Shown: positions 16,471-25,032 of the stretch, in pieces
Layout: the number at the start of each line of letters is the position of its first letter
How positions within the stretch are numbered: the first letter of the stretch is position 1
Assembly (NCBI GenBank): GCA_030065755.1
Contig: JASJDA010000094.1
Span: forward strand, 1 to 32,588
DNA: 32,588 nucleotides
Reading direction: 5' to 3'
Source of the DNA: Prochloraceae cyanobacterium
GTDB lineage: Bacteria > Cyanobacteriota > Cyanobacteriia > Cyanobacteriales > JASJDA01
Position numbers and translations under genes: made by a program
The notes under the pieces: generated by a model
What the model was told of the DNA's origin: nothing
The model's input: only the letters and a program-made list of their open reading frames with translations
The model's database searches: none

Positions 16471-16911
16471 TTATCCTAGATTTTTCTTAAACTCAACGAT
16501 GCAGTAGGTTTCTTGAAAACCAAGACTTTTATAGAATTCTTGAGCATTTATATTGTCAATTTCTGCATCTGTTGCCATATCTTGACAACCTCGACTGCGA
16601 AACCAATCTGCTGCATAGTTGATTATTTCCCGACCATAACCACAACCTCGATACTGAGGTTTGAGATAAATTCCTTCTATATAACCCACTGGATTTCCTA
16701 AACATCCATCTACGATATTTCTGAGTGAAATCTCAAGAAAACCCATAATCTCATCCCTATCTGATAAAAATATAAAGCAAGCTTTGTCATCAGAAGTAAA
16801 TATCCATTGCATTTCCTGTTCGTGAAACTCAGTTTCTAACCCAGAATAAAGGGTTTGTCGCATTTGTTTCCAAGCCAGAAAATATTTTTCTTCAACTCCA
16901 ATAAGCTTCAT
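16471..16911 (-). CDS. GNAT N-acetyltransferase, AAC(6')-like
   Basis: 146 residues, the normal length for a single-domain GNAT. The acetyl-CoA pyrophosphate-binding motif A is IEGIYLKPQYRGCGYGREII (Q/R-x-x-G-x-G), preceded by the beta-4 strand IMGFLEISLR and followed by motif B with NAQEFYKSLGFQET. The pattern of an acidic DAEIDN before the motif-B helix and the overall layout resemble aminoglycoside 6'-N-acetyltransferase-like enzymes, but many relatives have no resistance role, so the substrate is open. It lies alone between a broken LRR gene and a small secreted protein gene transcribed divergently 64 bp away. Confidence 0.8.
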   Translation of the reverse strand: MKLIGVEEKYFLAWKQMRQTLYSGLETEFHEQEMQWIFTSDDKACFIFLSDRDEIMGFLEISLRNIVDGCLGNPVGYIEGIYLKPQYRGCGYGREIINYAADWFRSRGCQDMATDAEIDNINAQEFYKSLGFQETYCIVEFKKNLG

Positions 16912-16975
16912 AAAAATATTTTTAATTTAAGTGGGAAAACTAGATTGAGAACAAAATTTTACTCAGTTTAAGCTC

Positions 16976-17308
16976 GTGAAAAAAAATATTGGAATTACAG
17001 TTGCTGCTACTTTAAGTTTTCTCTTTCCTGATGTTGCTAGGGGGACTAATGAAATCGACCGTCAGTTTGTGTCTAATAGTATTAGATGTCACCATCCACC
17101 AAGAGAACCACAAGGATTATTGATTTGTGGATTTAAGATATATAATGATAATGTGACTTATACTTATCGCATATATTGTCCCAATAGAACAGTAAGAAAT
17201 ATTACCAATGGCTCTTGGGATAAGGCTAGAACTGTTCGTGAAGAAGACGATTTTTACCCCGAAGCACAGGGAGCAATTACTATAGTTGTTAATCAAGTCT
17301 GTTATTAA
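16976..17308 (+). CDS. Small secreted protein of unknown function
   Basis: 110 residues from a GTG. A lysine pair and hydrophobic segment (about 4-18) ending VARG indicate a Sec signal peptide. The mature part has four cysteines (SIRC, LICG, IYCP, QVCY), suggesting two disulphides, and is rich in Tyr and Asn. I recognise no family. The stop is immediately followed by the GGGAACA/GGGAATA repeat cluster. Confidence 0.55.
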   Translation: MKKNIGITVAATLSFLFPDVARGTNEIDRQFVSNSIRCHHPPREPQGLLICGFKIYNDNVTYTYRIYCPNRTVRNITNGSWDKARTVREEDDFYPEAQGAITIVVNQVCY

Positions 17309-17620
17309 GGGGAACAGGGAATAGGGAACAGGGAATAGGGAATAGGGAATAGGGAACAGGGAATTGTTTAGAGGAGGATTTAGACATCTTCTATCTTAAA
17401 TCAGTTATCAGTAATTAGTAATCAGTTATCAGGTCTCCCTCATGGATTTAAACCGCGAGATAGACATCTTACCTATAGAGATAGAGGACTTTTGATCCCA
17501 TAGATAACATATAACTGATTACTGATAACTGGTCACTGGTAACTGTTAAAAAACTAGGCTTCAAACCAAGGCATAAGAGAAAAGGTATTTTCTGTTCCCC
17601 GTTCCCCGATCCCTGTTCCC
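17309..17620. repeat. Nested inverted repeat made of cyanobacterial short repeats
   Basis: The outer left arm 17309-17364 is runs of GGGAACA and GGGAATA. The outer right arm 17593-17620 carries the complement (TGTTCCCC, GTTCCCC, CCCTGTTCCC). The inner left arm 17400-17431 (TCAGTTATCAGTAATTAGTA...) pairs with 17511-17547 (ATAACTGATTACTGATAACT...). TAGACATCTT is also repeated directly near 17379 and 17461. It contains no gene and would fold into a long stem in RNA or cruciform DNA. Confidence 0.7.
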
Positions 17621-17638
17621 TTCGAGGCTTTCACCGAG

Positions 17639-17666
17639 GTGATTTTTTCCTAAACCAAAAAATCAC
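17639..17666 (+). promoter_or_regulatory. Stem-loop in the hypF leader
   Basis: GTGATTTTTT-N8-AAAAAATCAC, a perfect 10-bp stem ending 39 nt before the hypF ATG. It could attenuate or stabilise the message; the A/T-only lower stem is too weak for a strong terminator. Confidence 0.4.
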
Positions 17667-17705
17667 GAGGTTTTCGCTAACATAAAGAGTAAAACCTCCT
17701 AACAA

Positions 17706-19997
17706 ATGAGCCAAAGCATACCAAAACAGCGCTTGCGTTTAACTATTAAAGGTGCAGTACAAGGAGTTGGTTTTCGTCCCTTTATTTATCGACTGGCGAT
17801 CGAATTGGGTTTAGTTGGCTGGGTAAATAATTCTAGTCTCGGGGTTTTTATCGAGGTAGAGGGGAACGATCGTACTTTAGAAACTTTCCAAGGGCGAATT
17901 TGGCAAGAAAAACCACCTCGATCGCGCATTCAAAGTATAGAAGCTTCTTACTTAGATCTGGTTGGATATGAGAATTTTGAAATTAGAGCAAGTGTAGGAG
18001 GAGAGAAAACTGCTGTAGTTTTGCCAGATATGGCTACTTGTCCCGACTGTCTCCAAGAAATCTTTGACCCCAACAATCGACGCTACCGCTATCCTTTCAC
18101 CAATTGTACCAACTGCGGCCCCCGCTACAGCATCATTGAGGCACTACCCTACGATCGCCCCAATACGACCATGAAAAGCTTTCAGATGTGTGGAAAGTGC
18201 CAATCTGAATATGAAAATCCCCTCGATCGCAGATTTCACGCTCAACCCAATGCTTGTCCTATTTGCGGCCCTCATTTAGAATTGTGGGATACAGAAGGTA
18301 AAGTAGTAGCAGCAGGAGATCGAGCCATAAAAGCCACTGCAGATGCTATTCGTGAAGGAAAAATCTTAGCTATTAAAGGATTAGGGGGCTTTCATTTAAT
18401 AATAGACGCTGGTAACAAGTCCGCGATCGAGCAGTTGAGACAGCGAAAAAAGCGTCCGCAAAAACCTTTTGCACTGATGTATCCTTCTCTAGATTTAGTG
18501 AAAGAGCATTGTCTAGTCTCTCAATTAGAAGAAAATTTATTATCTTCTCCCGAAGCTCCTATACTCTTATTAAAAAGAAAAACTCTTTCTGCCACACCCT
18601 CAACAGAAATTGCACCTGGCAATCCCTATTTAGGTGTTATGCTGCCCTATACACCCTTACACCACTTGCTAATGGCAGAATTGGGTTTTCCTGTAGTCGC
18701 TACCAGTGGGAATATTTCCAACGAACCCATTTGTATAGAGGAAACTGAAGCGCTGCAAAGACTCAAAGAAATAGCCGATCTATTTTTAATTCACGATCGC
18801 GCGATCGTGCGTCCTTTAGATGATTCGGTGGTGCGAGTAATGATGGGAAAAGAAGCCATATTGCGCCTTGCTAGAGGATATGCACCCTTCTCAAAAGTCG
18901 AAAATAATACTATCTCCGAGTCCCCCCATCCTCACATATTAGCCGTCGGCGCACATTTAAAGAATACAGTAGCGATCGCTCTCAAAAATCGTATATTTAT
19001 CAGTCAACACGTCGGCGATTTAGCAACAACTGCTGCTTTTGAGTCTTTTAAAAAAGTAATAGGCACTTTAGCGCAATTATATGAATTTAAACCCACAATA
19101 GTAGCCTGTGACGCTCATCCCGATTATCTTTCTAGTCAATTTGCCCAACAGTTAAAATTACCTGTAGTACGAGTACAACATCACTATGCCCACGTTCTCT
19201 CTTGTATGGCAGAAAATGAAATAGAACCCCCAGTTTTGGGTATTTCTTGGGACGGTACTGGCTATGGATTAGACGGTACAATTTGGGGAGGGGAGTTTAT
19301 TTATGTCGGAGGAGATAATTGGCAACGTATTGCTCGTCTAGATACTTTTAGACTGCCAGGAGCAAAACAAGCTATTAAAGAACCTCGTCGGGTAGCATTG
19401 GGACTTCTTTACGAACTTTTTGGCGATGATTTGTTTACTCAAAAAAATCTATTACCATTGCAGGCTTTTAGCGATCGAGAATTGAAAATAGTTAAAACCA
19501 TGCTGCATAAGAATTTAAACACTCCTGTAACTTCTAGTGTGGGTAGATTATTTGACGGAGTTTCCTCTATTTTGGGAATTCGTCAAATAGCTAGTTTTGA
19601 AGGACAAGCAGCGATGGAATTAGAATTTGCCATAGAAGATATAGAAACAAATGAGCATTACGATTTTAAACTTATCAATTGTGAGAATACGCCCTTAGTT
19701 GTAGATTGGGCTGCCATGTTGCACGATATCTTATCAGATCTTAAATACGGTTTGCCCACAGAAGAAATATCAGCTAAGTTTCACAACAGTCTAGTCGAAA
19801 TAATAGTAGCGATCGCTAAACATACCAAAGAGCGAAAAATTGTTCTCACAGGAGGATGTTTTCAAAATAACTATTTAACAAGACGAGCAATTGACCGTTT
19901 AAAACAAGAAAACTTTCATCCTTATTGGCATCAAACAATCCCCCCAAACGATGGCGGCATTGCCCTCGGACAAATTATAGCCGCACTGCGGAAGTAA
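17706..19997 (+). CDS. hypF: HypF, carbamoyltransferase for [NiFe] hydrogenase maturation
   Basis: HypF converts carbamoyl phosphate and ATP into the carbamoyl-adenylate that it passes to HypE, the precursor of the cyanide ligands at the NiFe centre. 763 residues, full length. Domains in order: acylphosphatase (about 8-95, KGAVQGVGFRPFIYRLA); two zinc fingers (about 110-185, CPDC ... CTNC and CGKC ... CPIC); YrdC-like adenylating domain (about 205-385, with KGLGGFHL and SGNISNEPI); Kae1-like carbamoyltransferase domain (about 400-760) with the metal-binding HHYAH and GGCFQNNYL. It stands alone; no other hyp or hydrogenase gene is in the window, a dispersal often seen in cyanobacteria. The ATG at 17706 lacks a clear ribosome-binding site. 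Confidence 0.95.
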   Translation: MSQSIPKQRLRLTIKGAVQGVGFRPFIYRLAIELGLVGWVNNSSLGVFIEVEGNDRTLETFQGRIWQEKPPRSRIQSIEASYLDLVGYENFEIRASVGGEKTAVVLPDMATCPDCLQEIFDPNNRRYRYPFTNCTNCGPRYSIIEALPYDRPNTTMKSFQMCGKCQSEYENPLDRRFHAQPNACPICGPHLELWDTEGKVVAAGDRAIKATADAIREGKILAIKGLGGFHLIIDAGNKSAIEQLRQRKKRPQKPFALMYPSLDLVKEHCLVSQLEENLLSSPEAPILLLKRKTLSATPSTEIAPGNPYLGVMLPYTPLHHLLMAELGFPVVATSGNISNEPICIEETEALQRLKEIADLFLIHDRAIVRPLDDSVVRVMMGKEAILRLARGYAPFSKVENNTISESPHPHILAVGAHLKNTVAIALKNRIFISQHVGDLATTAAFESFKKVIGTLAQLYEFKPTIVACDAHPDYLSSQFAQQLKLPVVRVQHHYAHVLSCMAENEIEPPVLGISWDGTGYGLDGTIWGGEFIYVGGDNWQRIARLDTFRLPGAKQAIKEPRRVALGLLYELFGDDLFTQKNLLPLQAFSDRELKIVKTMLHKNLNTPVTSSVGRLFDGVSSILGIRQIASFEGQAAMELEFAIEDIETNEHYDFKLINCENTPLVVDWAAMLHDILSDLKYGLPTEEISAKFHNSLVEIIVAIAKHTKERKIVLTGGCFQNNYLTRRAIDRLKQENFHPYWHQTIPPNDGGIALGQIIAALRK

Positions 19998-20135
19998 TTT
20001 AGCTTTTCTAAGGAACTATCCCGTCCTAAATGCTACGAATACGAGCTCAATATTACCTTTCTAAAATAGACTTAGGATCTGAAAATTAACTTTTAGTTTA
20101 AAATATAATTTCACAGTCAATTTAAGGAGAATAAA

Positions 20136-20171
20136 ATGTTTTTATATCCACATCAAACTCTTTTGCAATAA
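20136..20171 (+). pseudogene. Truncated start of a small cyanobacterial gene
   Basis: AAGGAG lies 5 nt before an ATG that opens an 11-codon frame (MFLYPHQTLLQ, stop). A strong ribosome-binding site with so short a frame suggests either a decayed gene or a leader peptide. The opening MFLYP resembles small cyanobacterial proteins of the DUF7219 type as I remember them, but only a few residues support that. Confidence 0.25.
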
Positions 20172-20296
20172 CATTATAAACTTTTCAGATACTAAATTAG
20201 CGCTCTACTTCTTGAATACTAAAATTATTTTTTGTTGTCGTGTGAGATCGAACAAAAGTAAGATACCATTAAATATTGTTACCTCTGATAAATACT

Positions 20297-21691
20297 ATGG
20301 ACATTGGTAAAACTCTACTTAGTAGGTACAAAATTGTCAAAAAATTAGGCAGGGGTGGATTTGGATGTACTTATTTGGCTAATGACACAGCTTTACCAGG
20401 TAATCCACACTGTGTAGTCAAACATTTATCTCCCCAAAATCCTAATCCAAAAGTATTTCCCATTGCCAAAAAATTATTCGATCGAGAAGCACGGTCTCTA
20501 TATCGTCTCGGTCAACACGATCGCATACCCCGTCTATACGCTCACTTCTGTCAAGAAGAGCAATTTTATCTAGTACAAGAATTGATTGAAGGGTCTGACT
20601 TAAGTGAAGAAATAAAGCCAGATTGTAAATTTAGTGAAGAAGAAACTACCAAATTATTGCGAGAAATATTAGAAATTTTGTCAGTTATTCATAAAGAAAA
20701 TATTATCCATCGAGACATTAAACCTTCTAATATTATGCGAAGGAAAGAAGATGATAAATTGGTATTAATTGATTTTGGTTTGGTCAAAGATCTCAGTGCG
20801 AGTATGGATAAAAAGGGATCGAATACTGTTAAAGTTGGTTCTAATGGTTATATGCCTCCCGAACAATCCTTCGGACAACCAAAATTGTCCAGCGATGTTT
20901 ATGCAGTAGGAATACTCGCAATTCAAGCCCTAACTGGAATCAAGGCTAAGGAACTTCCTAAAGACTATAAAAATAGGGAAATAGAATGGCGAGAATTAGT
21001 TAAGGTAAGCGATGGTTTAGCAGATGTTTTAGATAAAATGGTGAGCTACGATTACAATGCTCGCTATCAGGATGCTTCTGAAGCATTAAAAGATCTTATT
21101 ACTAAGCTCAAATTGCCAAATGCTTCTCCTAATACTTCCAGTGAAGACAAAATAAAACAAAATAAGACCAAATTACCCTGGATAATAGTTACAGTTATTG
21201 CCGGTTTGTCAGTAGCAGGAATTACGGGAAAATTTTTACTATTTCCCTCATACGATTCTCAACTTGCTCAACTTAAAAATTACCTAGAAGCTGAAGAATG
21301 GAACAGAGCAGATAAAGAAACCGATCGAGTCATGCTTAGAGCAGCAAGAAATGATTTAGATATAGAATCCCTAAGTAATTTTAGTTGTAAAGAATTACAA
21401 GAAATAGATACACTTTGGAGAGAATATTCAGGAGATCGTTTTGGCTTTAGCATCCAAAAAAATATTTATCTAGAAGCAGGTCACGAACTGGATGAATATA
21501 GTGAAGAGATATACGATCGATTTAGTAATACTATTCATCAAGGAGGAATAGAAGGAGACAACACTATTGAAAATAACTCTGTTCATAGAGGATACTTTCC
21601 TACTCTAGCTACAGTATATAGTCAAGATAGAGCGTTACATTCACTAGCACATTGGAGAATTCTTTCTAGGGCTGAAGCCTGTGGACTTTAG
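20297..21691 (+). CDS. Membrane-anchored Ser/Thr protein kinase with a C-terminal GUN4-like domain
   Basis: 464 residues from the ATG at 20297, chosen because kinases of this group begin about ten residues before the conserved RY; a TTG 21 bp upstream is possible. Hanks-type kinase at 11-280: glycine loop GRGGFGCTY, ATP lysine K42, helix-C E64, HRDIKPSN (D140) and DFG (D159-G161), with MPPEQ replacing APE. All catalytic residues are present. One transmembrane helix at 293-316 (LPWIIVTVIAGLSVAGITG) leads to a GUN4-like domain (319-464) with EEWNRADKET, FSCKELQEIDTLW and RFGFSIQKNIY. GUN4 proper binds Mg-protoporphyrin and activates Mg-chelatase; here it may sense tetrapyrroles for the kinase. 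This pairing recurs in cyanobacteria. A second GUN4-like protein with an FHA domain lies 4.7 kb downstream. Confidence 0.88.
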   Translation: MDIGKTLLSRYKIVKKLGRGGFGCTYLANDTALPGNPHCVVKHLSPQNPNPKVFPIAKKLFDREARSLYRLGQHDRIPRLYAHFCQEEQFYLVQELIEGSDLSEEIKPDCKFSEEETTKLLREILEILSVIHKENIIHRDIKPSNIMRRKEDDKLVLIDFGLVKDLSASMDKKGSNTVKVGSNGYMPPEQSFGQPKLSSDVYAVGILAIQALTGIKAKELPKDYKNREIEWRELVKVSDGLADVLDKMVSYDYNARYQDASEALKDLITKLKLPNASPNTSSEDKIKQNKTKLPWIIVTVIAGLSVAGITGKFLLFPSYDSQLAQLKNYLEAEEWNRADKETDRVMLRAARNDLDIESLSNFSCKELQEIDTLWREYSGDRFGFSIQKNIYLEAGHELDEYSEEIYDRFSNTIHQGGIEGDNTIENNSVHRGYFPTLATVYSQDRALHSLAHWRILSRAEACGL

Positions 21692-21894
21692 GTAGCGATC
21701 GTAGGTATAAAAGTTTACAATTTTTATTTTAGAAATATTTAGTATTGTTGCTAACTAATACTATTTTTTGTATTTAGCATTTCTCTGTTTTTCTGCGAGA
21801 TAGTTAAAAAAAGGATCTCAATATGTACTTGACTAAATGAACGTTTTGCTAATCAATACATATTGGATTAATACTCGATTTAACGCTGTTTCAC

Positions 21895-22455
21895 ATGAGA
21901 AATTCAACTATTACTCGTCTAATTGCAGCTATTTCTTTGCCAGTAGGACTATTAGCTACCACAATTTCTAGCCGTCCAGCCTTTGCTAGCAACTTTGATA
22001 ATTTTAACGAGGAGCGCTTCGATCGCTGTCTCGTGCAAATGCTAAAAAGTCGAATCTCCGAACGAGATGCTGGTGCTGCTTGTGCTGACGCTCTAAATCC
22101 CGAAGAATTATCTACGTGCGTTAGAAAAATAGAGATAGGTACTCCAGTAGTCCCCCAAGAAGCTCTTAAAGCTTGCTTTAGAGTCAGGAGACCAGAAGAT
22201 TTAGCTAACTGCGTAGTAGATATTCACGACGGAATTAAAGATCGAGATAAAGAAATTGACACCACAACATTGATAGAAAATAGTTCTTTGGCTTTAGATT
22301 ACTGTCGTCGCAGTGTTTTACCAGCACGCTATTCCAGATGTGTTCTTGCTCTAAATATCGAGTTTACCGACGCAGAGCCTTCAGAAGCAATGGAAACTTG
22401 TATTAGCGCTGAAGATTTTCCTCGTCAACTTTTCCCCGAACTTAGTGAAGAATAA
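21895..22455 (+). CDS. Secreted cysteine-patterned protein of unknown function
   Basis: 186 residues. The signal peptide spans about residues 1-31 (ITRLIAAISLPVGLLATT ... AFAS). The mature part has eight cysteines in a repeated helical pattern: C(A/V)..(A/L)..PE(E/D)L..CV..I, seen at CADALNPEELSTCVRKI, CFRVRRPEDLANCVVDI and CRRSVLPARYSRCVLAL. This suggests three or four alpha-hairpins stapled by disulphides. It resembles small periplasmic proteins found only in cyanobacteria, but I cannot name a family. It lies alone between the kinase and radC; an imperfect GGGAACAG/CTGTTCCC pair follows it. Confidence 0.65.
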   Translation: MRNSTITRLIAAISLPVGLLATTISSRPAFASNFDNFNEERFDRCLVQMLKSRISERDAGAACADALNPEELSTCVRKIEIGTPVVPQEALKACFRVRRPEDLANCVVDIHDGIKDRDKEIDTTTLIENSSLALDYCRRSVLPARYSRCVLALNIEFTDAEPSEAMETCISAEDFPRQLFPELSEE

Positions 22456-22469
22456 AAGATCTCTTAAAA

Positions 22470-22524
22470 GGGAACAGAAAATAAAATTGTCAAATATCGA
22501 TAACTTTTACTGTTACCTGTTCCC
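22470..22524. repeat. Short inverted repeat GGGAACAG / CTGTTCCC
   Basis: 8-bp arms separated by 39 nt between two genes, made of the same short repeat words as the 17309-17620 cluster. It may serve as a weak terminator. Confidence 0.4.
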
Positions 22525-22645
22525 TATTCCCTGCTCTCTCCTCCCCGATCGGCGACAATATTATCTTGACAAAATTCTTCTTTTCTGATGGCGTTTGAGG
22601 AGTTAAATCGGCTATAACATAGCCAAAGACCTAACAACTACATCT

Positions 22646-23377
22646 ATGACCTACAGCCTGAGAATCGCCGATATACCAGCTAACGAACGTCCTCGCGAAA
22701 GATTATTAGCTATAGGAGCCAAAAATTTGGCTACTGCCGAACTATTAGCGATTCTATTAGGTACGGGTCAGGGAAAAGGAAAACTTTCTGCTGTTGGTTT
22801 AGGACAATTTATCCTCCAGGAACTCAGCCAACACAAACGAGATCCTCTAGACGTTTTGCGGGAAGTTACTGCTAGAGAGTTGATGAAAATTCCTGGTATT
22901 GGACCTGCCAAAGCAACTACGATCGTAGCGGCTGTAGAATTGGGCAAGCGATCGTTTCAATTTCGACCTACAGCGAGGGCTTTAATTGACTCTCCTGCTG
23001 CGGCTGCTGCTGCTCTAAGTCACGACCTCATGTGGCAAAAACAAGAGCGATTTGCTGTAGTTTTTCTAGACGTGAAAAATTGTTTAATCGGCACTCAAGT
23101 AATTACGATCGGTACGGCAACTCAAACTTTAGCTCATCCTCGCGAGATTTTCCGAGAAGCCATCAAGCAAGGAGCAACCCGTCTAATTATTGCTCACAAC
23201 CATCCTTCTGGCAACATAGAACCTTCTCAAGAAGATATTAATCTGACCGAACAACTCTTACAAGGGGCGCAATATCTTTGTATTCCCGTGCTAGACCATG
23301 TAATTTTAGGCAATGGCAATCACCAAAGCCTAAGAGATATAACAAATTTGTGGAATGAGTATCCTCAGGAACAGTAA
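22646..23377 (+). CDS. radC: RadC/JAB-domain DNA-repair-family protein (UPF0758)
   Basis: 243 residues, the standard length. The N-terminal helix-hairpin-helix region contains [20 protein letters not shown] (about residues 75-95). The C-terminal JAB1/MPN+ fold has the metal-binding signature [15 protein letters not shown] (H-x-H-x10-D) and an upstream catalytic-type glutamate in the [11 protein letters not shown] region. The family is named RadC, but its role in repair was not upheld in E. coli; metalloprotease activity is inferred from the fold. It opens with [20 protein letters not shown], typical of the family. The next gene lies 30 bp downstream and may be co-transcribed. Confidence 0.92.
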   Translation: MTYSLRIADIPANERPRERLLAIGAKNLATAELLAILLGTGQGKGKLSAVGLGQFILQELSQHKRDPLDVLREVTARELMKIPGIGPAKATTIVAAVELGKRSFQFRPTARALIDSPAAAAAALSHDLMWQKQERFAVVFLDVKNCLIGTQVITIGTATQTLAHPREIFREAIKQGATRLIIAHNHPSGNIEPSQEDINLTEQLLQGAQYLCIPVLDHVILGNGNHQSLRDITNLWNEYPQEQ

Positions 23378-23407
23378 TATCGATAGTGGAATAATGATTT
23401 GTGTAAG

Positions 23408-23593
23408 ATGAGCGACTTTGATTTTTCCGATACTCTACGCTGGAGTCCAGAGGCTAAAGAAAAACTTAAAAAAATTCCTTTCTTCGTTAGATCTCAAGCC
23501 CGTCAAAGAATAGAACAAATAGCTCGCGCGGCTAATTTAGAGGAAGTGAGTGTAGAAATTGTAGAGCAAGCACGGATAGAATTTGGTCAATAA
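23408..23593 (+). CDS. PCP_red domain small protein (protochlorophyllide reductase-like C-terminal domain)
   Basis: 61 residues from the ATG at 23408 (a TTG three codons upstream is less likely). The body [20 protein letters not shown] then [20 protein letters not shown] is the complete PCP_red domain found at the end of ChlB, the light-independent protochlorophyllide reductase subunit. Freestanding versions occur widely in cyanobacteria, and their function is not established. It follows radC by 30 bp. Confidence 0.85.
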   Translation: MSDFDFSDTLRWSPEAKEKLKKIPFFVRSQARQRIEQIARAANLEEVSVEIVEQARIEFGQ

Positions 23594-23697
23594 TTGCTCT
23601 AGATCTATACTCGTTAACTGGCGATCGTTTGGTGATACCAACGGCGAAAAATAAGTGTTGCTCGATCGGTTGGTACATTACACTCTCCGTATGAACT

Positions 23698-23721
23698 ACC
23701 GCGCCCTAAGAGGGACGCGGT
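23698..23721 (-). repeat. IS200/IS605 end hairpin overlapping the tnpB stop
   Basis: On the minus strand ACCGCG-TCCCT-CTT-AGGG-CGCGGT folds into a two-part stem with one bulged base. This is the usual subterminal structure at the tnpB side of IS605-type elements. The sequence leftward of 23698 would be the element's target side and, in an active copy, the guide of its reRNA. Confidence 0.6.
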
Positions 23722-24417
23722 TTCTGACGCTTCAACTGGGCTAGTTGCTGAAAGCCTCCGCAGTATTTCACATTGGGGCTGTCAGTAGAGCTAGACCCAT
23801 CAGCAGTCTTCGAGGACAGTTCCTGCCCCCGTGCCCAAGCGAGACACACTTGAGCCGCATTAACGTCTCTATCTTCTGTATGATTACACTTAGAATTAGA
23901 ACAAATGTGCAGCCTATCACTCAAATCTTTCTTAGTTAATTTCCAACACTTAACACAGCGCTGTGTTGGTTTTAAACTGCGAGTAGGAGCCTCTAAGTAT
24001 ATTGCCTCAGCCTCTTTTGCTTTATAAGCAATGGCGCTCTTGAGCATTCCTATCCCTACATCTAAGATTGAACGATTTAATCCTGTTTTTTGGCGTTTTC
24101 GTTTACTACCTTTTTTGGCTTTGCGCGTCATTCCTTTAAGATTCAACTTTTCGGTGGCAATGAGGCTATTACCGCTTACTATCTCTACTGCCTGATGATG
24201 AACCCAATTTTGACGCTGTTGTGCCACCTTTTTGTGTAATTTGGTTATCTTGTCCTGTATTTTTTTCCAGCGTCGAGAAGCTTTGACTCTTCTGCTTGGT
24301 GCGTCCTTACGCTCCGAACTAGGCGCGGGCGCTCCGCTTTTCTCTGGCTTTCGTTTTCTCCTTAACTGTTTTGATAACTGTTCAATTTCTTTTTGAGCTG
24401 CAAAAAGAAAAAAAGCT
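23706..24417 (-). pseudogene. tnpB: IS200/IS605 TnpB, N-terminally truncated
   Basis: The open frame runs from about 24417 to the stop at 23706 (about 236 codons, against some 400 in a whole protein). It starts in the middle of the coiled region (AAQKEIEQLSKQLRRKRKPE), then has the RuvC-II block IATEKLNLKGM, the zinc finger CVKC ... CSNSKC and RuvC-III EDRDVNAAQVCLAWARG. The N-terminal HTH and the RuvC-I aspartate are gone. The apparent GTG start at 24227 is internal. The break lies at the same A-rich junction where the divergent tnpA begins, so one internal deletion removed both 5' ends. Confidence 0.8.
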
Positions 24418-24419
24418 TA

Positions 24420-24674
24420 ATGTTAGAATTTAACGGCGAAAGTGACCACGTGCATCTTTTGATTGATATACACCCAGATAATAATATTGCTCAGTTAGTT
24501 TCTAGTCTCAAAAGCGCGTCTAGTAGAATAATCAGAAAGCAATTTACTGAATATTTAAGTCAATTTTATTACAAGCCTGTATTTTGGTCAGGTTCTTACT
24601 ACATTGCTAGTTGCAGCGGTGTAACTATAGAAAAGCTGAGAAAGTATATTGATAATCAAAAACCTCTGAAGTGA
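24420..24674 (+). pseudogene. tnpA: IS200/IS605 Y1 transposase TnpA, N-terminally truncated
   Basis: 84 residues of the usual 130-155. The HUH motif is intact (ESDHVHLLIDIHPDNN), as are SLKSASSRIIRKQF, KPVFWSGSYYIASCSGVT and the catalytic tyrosine helix EKLRKYIDNQ. The first 45 or so residues, with the first beta-strands of the fold, are missing. It is divergent from the tnpB fragment with an A-rich string between them. It is unlikely to be active. Confidence 0.8.
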
Positions 24675-24707
24675 AAATTGAAGAGGCATTGAACCTCTTC
24701 AATTTTC
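24673..24707 (+). terminator. Strong hairpin after the tnpA fragment
   Basis: GAAAATTGAAGAGG-N7-CCTCTTCAATTTTC, a perfect 14-bp stem overlapping the tnpA stop codon. It is either the end structure of the IS element or a terminator. Confidence 0.55.
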
Positions 24708-24734
24708 GCGCTATTCCTCCCCGAAGGATGTATT

Positions 24735-24820
24735 TATTTTTTATAAAGTATCCCTTCTACTTTAAGTTATTGGTTAGCAGGATAGGTTATCGGCTATAAA
24801 GGGATACTTTATAAAAAATA
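24735..24820. mobile_element. MITE-like element, 86 bp, with 22-bp perfect inverted repeats
   Basis: The left arm (24735-24756) begins TATTTTTTATAAAG and ends CCCTT; the right arm (24799-24820) is its exact complement. The 42-bp interior is non-coding. Outermost TA on both sides fits the TA target duplication of IS630/Tc1-type elements. It lies beside the broken IS605 copy. Confidence 0.65.
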
Positions 24821-25032
24821 GAATCATTGTGACCCACCCTATAGAGGGATGGGGACACTCGCGCCAAGTTGTAGGAGGTATTTCACTGCATTTTCAACAA
24901 CTCTTGTCCAATGAGCATTCCAAATCTCGTGTAGGTAGGTAAAAAAGCCAAAAAATTAGGGTAATTCTACAATTATCTGTAAAAATGAAAGAAAGTGAAT
25001 TTTTATCTCATTTTCTTAAGAAAACTTGAAAA

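Noticed and set aside
23706-24227. A complete 173-residue TnpB-like gene starting at the GTG near 24227
   Set aside because: The homologous frame continues upstream to about 24417, so that GTG is internal and the gene is a truncated tnpB.
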